Positions 58,921-64,000 of a stretch of DNA of 64,000 nucleotides are shown piece by piece (positions within the stretch are counted from its first letter, which is position 1; each line of letters starts with the position of its first letter). Position numbers and translations under genes: made by a program. Source of the DNA: JAAXHF01 sp965242605 (GTDB lineage Bacteria > Desulfobacterota > Binatia > Bin18); contig CBDESS010000001.1 in assembly GCA_965242605.1 (NCBI GenBank), positions 1,178,001-1,242,000 of the forward strand, written 5' to 3'. Under the pieces are notes generated by a model. It was not told the origin of the DNA. It worked only from the letters and a program-made list of their open reading frames with translations, and searched no databases.

Positions 58921-60327
58921 ATGGAAGCTAGGCCAGACCTGTCCCAGACCTTCGATGTGTTGGTCATCGGCGGCGGCAATGCGGCGCTGTGCGCGGCCAT
59001 GACAGCCGCCCGGGGCGGGGCCACGGTGCTGCTGCTGGAGAGCGCGCCCGAGGCGTTTCGGGGCGGTGACAGCCGCCATACGCGCAACCTGCGCTATGCG
59101 CACAAGCGGGCCAACGCCTTCCTGACCGGCCCCTATGACGAGGACGAGTTCTGGGATGATCTGCTGCGGGTAACTGCCGGCAAGACCAACGAGGGTCTGG
59201 CCCGCCTGACCCTGCGTGACTCAAACGACATCGGCACCTGGATGGAAGCCCATGGCTGCCGCTTTCAGGCCCCCCTGCGCGGCACGCTCCACCTGTCACG
59301 AACAAACGCCTTTTTCCTGGGCGGGGGCAAAACCCTGCTGAACGCCTATTATCACACCGCCCGGCAGCTCGGGGTACGACTCGCCTACCAGGCCGAAGTG
59401 ACCGGGCTGCGCATTCGGGACGGCCGTTTCTGCTCGGCGCGCATCGGCTCGGGCGACACCGCCCAACAGGTCCACGCCCGGACGGTCGTTATCGCCGCCG
59501 GCGGATTCCAGGCCAACATCGCCTGGCTCAAAGAGTATTGGGGACCGGCGGCTGAGAACTTCCTGATCCGCGGCACCCCCTATAACACCGGCACAATGCT
59601 GCGGGCCCTGCTCGACAACGGGGCCCAGCCGGTGGGCGACCCGCGCCAGTGTCATGCGGTGGCGATTGACGCCCGAGCGCCCAAGTTTGACGGCGGCATT
59701 GTCACCCGGCTGGACTGCGTGCCGTTCGGCGTTGTGGTCAACAGCCGGGCCGAACGCTTCTACGACGAGGGCGAGGATTTCTGGCCCAAGCGCTACGCCA
59801 TTTGGGGGAGACTCGTTGCCCGGCAGCCAGACCAGCTCGCCTATGCGATCATTGACGCCAAGGCACTGGGGAAGTTCATGCCGTCCGTTTTCCCGCCCAT
59901 CGAAGCCGCCTCACTCCGCGAGCTGGCCGGCAAACTCAGCCTGGACCCGGCCGCCCTCGAGCGGACGCTCGCCGCGTTTAATGCCGCGGTCCGGCCCGGT
60001 CGGTCTGATCCTTCGGAATTGGACGCCTGTGCGACGCGCGGCCTCAGCCCGCCCAAAAGCCACTGGGCGGTGGCAATCGACACCCCGCCGTTCTTCGCCT
60101 ACCCGCTCCGCCCGGGCATTACCTTTACCTACCTGGGGGTGGGCGTGAACGAGCGCGCCGAGGTCGTCATGCAGGACGGCAAACCGGCCGCAAACATGTA
60201 CGCGGCCGGCGAGCTCATGGCCGGCAATATCCTCGGCCAGGGCTATCTGGCCGGTTTTGGCATGACCATTGGCACGGTCTTTGGCCGGATTGCCGGCCGG
60301 GAGGCGGCCCGCCGTGCCCTCGCCTGA
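58921..60327 (+). CDS. tcuA: FAD-dependent tricarballylate dehydrogenase-like protein
   Basis: A 468-residue flavoprotein of the fumarate reductase/succinate dehydrogenase flavoprotein type. FAD-binding motif VLVIGGGNAALCAAMTAARG, TcuA-like GDSRHTRNLRYAH and, at the end, NMYAAGELMAGNILGQGYLA. Salmonella TcuA oxidises tricarballylate to cis-aconitate. The next gene, translationally coupled with a 14-bp overlap, is the TcuB-like electron-transfer partner. No tcuC or tcuR is adjacent, so the actual acid may differ. Confidence 0.88.
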   Translation: MEARPDLSQTFDVLVIGGGNAALCAAMTAARGGATVLLLESAPEAFRGGDSRHTRNLRYAHKRANAFLTGPYDEDEFWDDLLRVTAGKTNEGLARLTLRDSNDIGTWMEAHGCRFQAPLRGTLHLSRTNAFFLGGGKTLLNAYYHTARQLGVRLAYQAEVTGLRIRDGRFCSARIGSGDTAQQVHARTVVIAAGGFQANIAWLKEYWGPAAENFLIRGTPYNTGTMLRALLDNGAQPVGDPRQCHAVAIDARAPKFDGGIVTRLDCVPFGVVVNSRAERFYDEGEDFWPKRYAIWGRLVARQPDQLAYAIIDAKALGKFMPSVFPPIEAASLRELAGKLSLDPAALERTLAAFNAAVRPGRSDPSELDACATRGLSPPKSHWAVAIDTPPFFAYPLRPGITFTYLGVGVNERAEVVMQDGKPAANMYAAGELMAGNILGQGYLAGFGMTIGTVFGRIAGREAARRALA

Positions 60328-61420
60328 ACTCCTGAGCGAAGCCCAGCGGCTGATGACGGTCTGCAATGCGTGTCGCTATTGCGAGGGGTTTTGCGCGGTG
60401 TTTCCGGCCATGGAGTTGCGCCGGACCTTCGGCCCCCAGGACGTAACCTATCTGGCCAACCTGTGCCACAACTGCCGGGGCTGTTACTACGCCTGCCAGT
60501 ACGCCCCGCCGCACGAGTTCGGGATCAACGTGCCCCGGACCTTCTCGGCCTTGCGGCTGGAGAGCTACCGGGACTTTGCCTGGCCGGCCGTCCTGGCCGG
60601 CCTGTTTCGGCGCAACGGCCTGGCCCTCAGCCTCATCACCCTGGCCGGCGTCCTCCTCGTCTGCCTGCTGACCCTGGTCTGGCAAGACCCCTCGGTCGTC
60701 TTCTCGGCCCACACCGGCCCTGGCGCTTTTTATGCGGTGATTCCCTACTGGCTGATGGTGGCTCCGGCCCTGGTCCTGAGTGGCTGCATCCTGCTGGCCT
60801 GCTGCGTTGGTCTGGCCCGCTTCTGGCGCGCTATCGGCGGCAGCCGGGCAGAGCTGGCCGACCTCCCGGCCCTGGCCCGGGGCGGCTGGGACGCCCTGCG
60901 GCTGACCTACCTGGGTGGCGGCGGCCACGGCTGTACCTACCCGGACGCGGCTTTCTCGCAGCGCAGAAAATGGTTCCACCACCTTACCTTCTACGGCTTT
61001 ATGCTCGACCTGGCCGCCACCAGCCTGGCCGCCGCCTACCACCACCTTTTTCACTGGCCGGCCCCCTACCCCTATCTGAGCCTGCCGGTTGTCCTGGGCA
61101 CGCTTGGCGGGCTGGGCCTGCTGGTCGGACCCGCCGGTCTGCTGTGGCTCAAGTGGCGCAGCGACCCGCGCCCCGCGGATGACAGCGTGTTCGGCATGGA
61201 TGTTGGCTTCCTGGTCCTGCTGTTTTTGACCAGCCTGAGCGGCCTGGCACTGCTCGCCCTGCGCGAGACCGCGGCAATGGGCAGCCTGCTGGCGGTCCAT
61301 CTGGGGATTGTAGCCGGCCTGTTTCTCACCTTTCCGTATGGCAAGTTTGTCCATGCCATCTATCGCTATGCGGCCCTGGTGCGCTACGCGCAAGAGCAGG
61401 CCGGCCAGCCGGCTGACTGA
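60314..61420 (+). CDS. tcuB: TcuB-like iron-sulfur/cytochrome b electron-transfer protein
   Basis: A 368-residue membrane protein. The N-terminal part binds two iron-sulfur clusters (CNACRYCEGFC and CHNCRGCYYAC). Six or so membrane segments follow with His residues suited to haem b (RRKWFHHLTFYGF, YHHLFHW, AVHLGIVAGLFL). TcuB reoxidises TcuA and passes electrons to quinone. The GTG start at 60314 overlaps the tcuA stop. The longer frame from 60269 is not conserved. Confidence 0.88.
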   Translation: MPSPELLSEAQRLMTVCNACRYCEGFCAVFPAMELRRTFGPQDVTYLANLCHNCRGCYYACQYAPPHEFGINVPRTFSALRLESYRDFAWPAVLAGLFRRNGLALSLITLAGVLLVCLLTLVWQDPSVVFSAHTGPGAFYAVIPYWLMVAPALVLSGCILLACCVGLARFWRAIGGSRAELADLPALARGGWDALRLTYLGGGGHGCTYPDAAFSQRRKWFHHLTFYGFMLDLAATSLAAAYHHLFHWPAPYPYLSLPVVLGTLGGLGLLVGPAGLLWLKWRSDPRPADDSVFGMDVGFLVLLFLTSLSGLALLALRETAAMGSLLAVHLGIVAGLFLTFPYGKFVHAIYRYAALVRYAQEQAGQPAD

Positions 61421-61478
61421 CAGCCGGCTCGACACAGAATTGTGATTTCTATACCATCCCCGGCAAAAGAGACCTCGC

Positions 61479-63176
61479 GTGCCAGAAATCGAAGCCAAGT
61501 TCCTCGTTCAAGACCCCCATCAGGTCGGCCGGCTGCTGACCGTTCTGCAAGAGCTGGGCTACGGCGTTGAACTGCACGGGAACGCGACCATTGTCGATCG
61601 GTATTTTGATACCCCTGACTGGGCGATCTTTCGGGCCGGCTGGGGCTATCGCCTGCGTGACAGCAACGGCGAGCAGACCCTGGCGCTGAAAGGGCTGGGC
61701 TTGCGCGACGGCGCTATACAGGTCCGCGAAGAGATCGAACAACGCCTGCTCGTCTCCCATACCCCGCTCCGCGCGATCCCCTCGGGCCCGGTCCGCGACC
61801 GCCTCACCGGCCTGGTCGGCAACCAGCAGACCCGGGAGCTGTTCATCGTCCGCAACCAGCGCAGCCTGTACCGGCTGACCAGCCCCGCTGATCCGTCAGC
61901 CGACAACGATGACAAAGGGAATCCTGACACCACCGGAGATCAAAATGAGCGCACGAGTCCCTTTGCCGACCGCCTCGCCAGGGAGAACCCGGCGTCCACA
62001 TTGATTGAACTCGCCCTTGACCAAGTGCATATCACCGGAGAAAAACACGCCCGGCTGGCCCCCGGTGCGCTGACCTTCAGCGAGGTCGAGCTTGAGCTCC
62101 AGCGCGGCCCCCAGGAACCGCTGGTTCAACTGGCCGGGCTGCTGACCAGAAAAACCGAGCTGCTGCCGGCCCGGCTGAACAAGTTTCAGCGTGGCTTGCA
62201 AACCACCGGGCTGTCCGCCCCGACCGGCCCGGCCCCAGCCCCACGGCTCGGCCCGACAGACCCCTGGATTCGCCTGGCGTATGCCCATCTGGCCCTGCAG
62301 GCCCGGATTCTCGCCCTCCAGCAGCCGCGCGCCTGGGAGGGTCTGGAGCCCGAGGGCGTCCACCAGATGCGGGTCGCCATGCGCCATATCCGGGCCGCCC
62401 TGCGGGTCTTTCGGGCGGTGTTGCCGCAGCGCACGATCGTCCGCCTGAACGCCGAGTTTCGTTGGGCGGCACGGATGCTCGGCGAGGTCCGTGACCTTGA
62501 CGTATACCGCGAAAACCTCAAGCGCTACATGGCGGCCATTCCGGCCGACGACGCTGTCCACCTGGCCGAGTACGAACGCCATCTGGCCGAGGAGTGGCAG
62601 CGCAGCCGGCGACGGCTGATCGCCACCTTTCAGAGCCGCCGCTATACCCGGCTGATGGAACGCTTTGAAAAGTTTGTCCAGCGCGGCCCCCCAGCCGCGG
62701 CCCTGCGGCCGTCTGCCGTCGTGCGCATCTGCGACGCCGCCGCCCCGGCCGTAAACCGTAACCTCAAACGGCTGCTCAGAGGCGGCCGGGCCATCGAAGC
62801 CCACTCGCCGGCCGAGCTGCTGCACGCCTTGCGCATTCGGGGCAAACGCCTGCGCTATCTGCTGGAGTTTCTGCGCGATGTGTATAAACCGTTCGGCGAT
62901 CCGCTCAAAAAACCCATTGAGGCGACCAAACAGCTCCAGGATGTGCTGGGCGAGCACCAGGACGCCTGCGTTGCCTCGGCCCGCCTGCGCGGCTATGCCC
63001 AGACCGTGCCGAAGCGCAAAACCGAACGCTACCTGCTGCTGGCCCTCGGTCAGCTCATCCATAGCCAGGATCAACACGCCGCGGCCCAGCACCGGCAGTT
63101 TGATCAAGTGTGGCGACGCTTCGAGAAAGCGGCCGCGCGCAAACGGCTGGCTGCACTCCTGCGGGCCGCCACCTGA
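61479..63176 (+). CDS. CYTH and CHAD domain protein with in-frame palindromic insert
   Basis: A 565-residue protein. The CYTH domain (about 1-210) starts with the ExExK signature (MPEIEAKFLV), which binds triphosphate and divalent cations. The CHAD domain (about 265-560) is a helical bundle with conserved His (VHQMRVAMRHIRAALRVFR, RVLPQ..., LHALRIRGKRLRYLLEF) and binds polyphosphate. Between two CYTH strands (about 146-162) the stretch KGNPDTTGDQNERTSPF is encoded by a 51-bp palindrome. GTG start at 61479. Family members hydrolyse or bind inorganic tri- or polyphosphate. Confidence 0.9.
   Translation: MPEIEAKFLVQDPHQVGRLLTVLQELGYGVELHGNATIVDRYFDTPDWAIFRAGWGYRLRDSNGEQTLALKGLGLRDGAIQVREEIEQRLLVSHTPLRAIPSGPVRDRLTGLVGNQQTRELFIVRNQRSLYRLTSPADPSADNDDKGNPDTTGDQNERTSPFADRLARENPASTLIELALDQVHITGEKHARLAPGALTFSEVELELQRGPQEPLVQLAGLLTRKTELLPARLNKFQRGLQTTGLSAPTGPAPAPRLGPTDPWIRLAYAHLALQARILALQQPRAWEGLEPEGVHQMRVAMRHIRAALRVFRAVLPQRTIVRLNAEFRWAARMLGEVRDLDVYRENLKRYMAAIPADDAVHLAEYERHLAEEWQRSRRRLIATFQSRRYTRLMERFEKFVQRGPPAAALRPSAVVRICDAAAPAVNRNLKRLLRGGRAIEAHSPAELLHALRIRGKRLRYLLEFLRDVYKPFGDPLKKPIEATKQLQDVLGEHQDACVASARLRGYAQTVPKRKTERYLLLALGQLIHSQDQHAAAQHRQFDQVWRRFEKAAARKRLAALLRAAT
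61914..61964 (+). repeat. Diverged palindromic element (family A) in the CYTH-CHAD gene
   Basis: Exactly 51 bp, with arms AAAGGGAATCCTG (61914-61926) and CACGAGTCCCTTT (61952-61964), 11 of 13 positions pairing. Same length and reading phase as the aroK and aroB copies (17 residues beginning K.N and ending S.F), but the arms differ from them on both sides in a compensating way. Confidence 0.65.
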
Positions 63177-63201
63177 GGAGCCGGTGGTCTGGAGCCAGGA
63201 T

Positions 63202-64000
63202 TTACGGGCTTGAGGGGATGCCTGCGATGTTGCCGACACACTCCATCAACTGCCGGCGCGCGTCCTTCCCGTCAACGCCGTGCTCTACCAGGATGAACAA
63301 CCCCCGGCCCTCGCTCGCGCGCTGCCACAGCTCGCCCACAGTCCGCTTCTCCGCAGTATCTGCCCCATCGGCAAGAGGCACGCCCTTGTATTCAACGACC
63401 AGCAGCCGCCCGTCGTCCAGCCGGGCTACAAAGTCGGGGTAGAACCTGCCGGTCGCCGTCGGCAGCCAGAATGAGGCCGGGTGGCCGGCCACATTGCGAA
63501 GCCAGAACTGTACTCCCGGCAGTTGGTCAAGGGCCTCGGCGCAGCGGACTTCCTCACCGCCGTCCACGCCGTCAAAGGCCGGAACGTGGTCTGGGCCCAG
63601 AAAGTGCCGGCCCGGCTTCCAGCGGCCCCGGTAGCGACGCTGGTCCTGATACATGCCGGCCCGGAACGCAAAGGCGTTGGCAAAGGACACTTCGGGCTTG
63701 GCCCCGGGCGACAGGAGAGAGCGCTGATAGGCGTTCTTGCGTTCCTGCCGGCGAATGGCGTTGAGCTTGTCGCGGACCTTTCGCATCAGGATGAACTTGC
63801 AGCGCATGAGGGCGGCCACAGGGATGCCCCGCCCGACCGTCAGGTGATGGACGAGAGCGGACAGCCACTTGAGCAATGCGCCCTGCCCGATATCGGCCCC
63901 GCGCACCTGCCTGTCGAGCCACAGGACCAGCTTTTCCGGGGTCCAGTCGGCCACGGCGATGTTCAGCCGTTGTTCCTGCTCGCCGGCAAACTGATAGGTG
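63202..64000 (-). CDS. Type III restriction endonuclease Res subunit, C-terminal part (partial)
   Basis: The frame is open to the right edge (visible start QFAGEQEQRLNIAVADWTPE), so only the C-terminal 265 or so residues are seen. They include a PD-(D/E)XK nuclease core, FYPDFVARLDDGRLLVVEYKG, which in Type III Res subunits follows the helicase part. The residues VSFANAFAFRAGMYQDQRRY and WLRNVAGHPASFWLP are also typical of that C-terminal region. The helicase part and the Mod gene would be to the right of the window. Confidence 0.75.
   Translation of the reverse strand, partial: TYQFAGEQEQRLNIAVADWTPEKLVLWLDRQVRGADIGQGALLKWLSALVHHLTVGRGIPVAALMRCKFILMRKVRDKLNAIRRQERKNAYQRSLLSPGAKPEVSFANAFAFRAGMYQDQRRYRGRWKPGRHFLGPDHVPAFDGVDGGEEVRCAEALDQLPGVQFWLRNVAGHPASFWLPTATGRFYPDFVARLDDGRLLVVEYKGVPLADGADTAEKRTVGELWQRASEGRGLFILVEHGVDGKDARRQLMECVGNIAGIPSSP

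Noticed and set aside
60215..61498. A 427-residue minus-strand frame opposite tcuB
   Set aside because: Low-complexity Gln/Gly/Ala composition and no motif; the plus strand has two iron-sulfur motifs and membrane segments.
1..64000. tRNA, rRNA, prophage integrase or insertion-sequence transposase genes
   Set aside because: I looked for cloverleaf-like sequences, rRNA signatures and DDE or tyrosine recombinase motifs and saw none that could be supported.

Overview
This is a gene-dense, GC-rich window from a Gram-negative bacterium. Lnt, lipobox proteins, a MotA/TolQ/ExbB-type channel and DUF493 all point that way. The content (several family III CoA-transferases, a TPP-dependent lyase, TcuA/TcuB-like proteins, YadA-head-like repeat proteins, a UGA-decoded UGSC-type selenoprotein) suggests a large-genome, probably uncultured proteobacterial, deltaproteobacterial or Tectomicrobia-like lineage. 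No rRNA or tRNA gene was seen, so the taxonomic guess is weak.

Layout. 1-8.7 kb: a class V aminotransferase (cut by the window edge), a nitroreductase and an exported protein. Then a compact alkylation-response locus: an ECF sigma factor, a three-domain protein joining an anti-sigma-type zinc finger, an O6-alkylguanine alkyltransferase and an Ada-type Cys4 domain, and an alkyltransferase-like protein. A quinone oxidoreductase, a TPP enzyme, a DUF493 protein and a PAP2 phosphatase follow. 8.9-14.5 kb: a membrane glycosyltransferase, glycerate 2-kinase, a DksA/TraR-type regulator, a wrecked rimO-like pseudogene, a PAC2 protein and a RodZ-like HTH protein. 14.5-24.4 kb: a long minus-strand housekeeping run in the order CoA-transferase, aroC, recX, alaS, phoH, ybeY, lnt, prfB, HTH. 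prfB carries a textbook +1 programmed frameshift. 24.5-27.7 kb: a decayed restriction-modification locus. 27.7-30.4 kb: a three-gene operon of a cyclase-family protein, a conserved unknown and the selenoprotein with in-frame UGA and a SECIS-like hairpin. 30.4-35.4 kb: priA, def and fmt, with a chimeric methyltransferase gene wedged between def and fmt. 36.1-46.7 kb: aroK-aroB followed by eight plus-strand genes: two lipoproteins, a TPR/PEGA protein, a PEGA/sulfatase-modifying-factor protein, a small membrane protein, a MotA/TolQ/ExbB channel and two membrane-anchored von Willebrand A proteins. These look like an undescribed energised envelope machine. 46.7-52.6 kb: a matrixin protease, an MT-A70 methyltransferase, an MFS transporter and two CoA-transferases. 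52.6-57.1 kb: a tandem duplication of a leader plus a secreted beta-roll repeat protein. 57.4-64 kb: a PIF1-like helicase, tcuA/tcuB-like genes, a CYTH-CHAD protein and the 3' end of a Type III restriction subunit.

The most unusual feature at sequence level is a family of about 51-bp imperfect palindromes. Copies lie in frame inside essential genes (aroK, aroB, probably lnt and the CYTH-CHAD gene) and at gene ends (def, ybeY, a lipoprotein, a small membrane protein). Their arms covary, and three copies encode the same-length 17-residue insert in the same reading frame. They resemble the protein-invading palindromic elements described in Rickettsia. A second palindrome family is confined, as far as seen, to the envelope operon.
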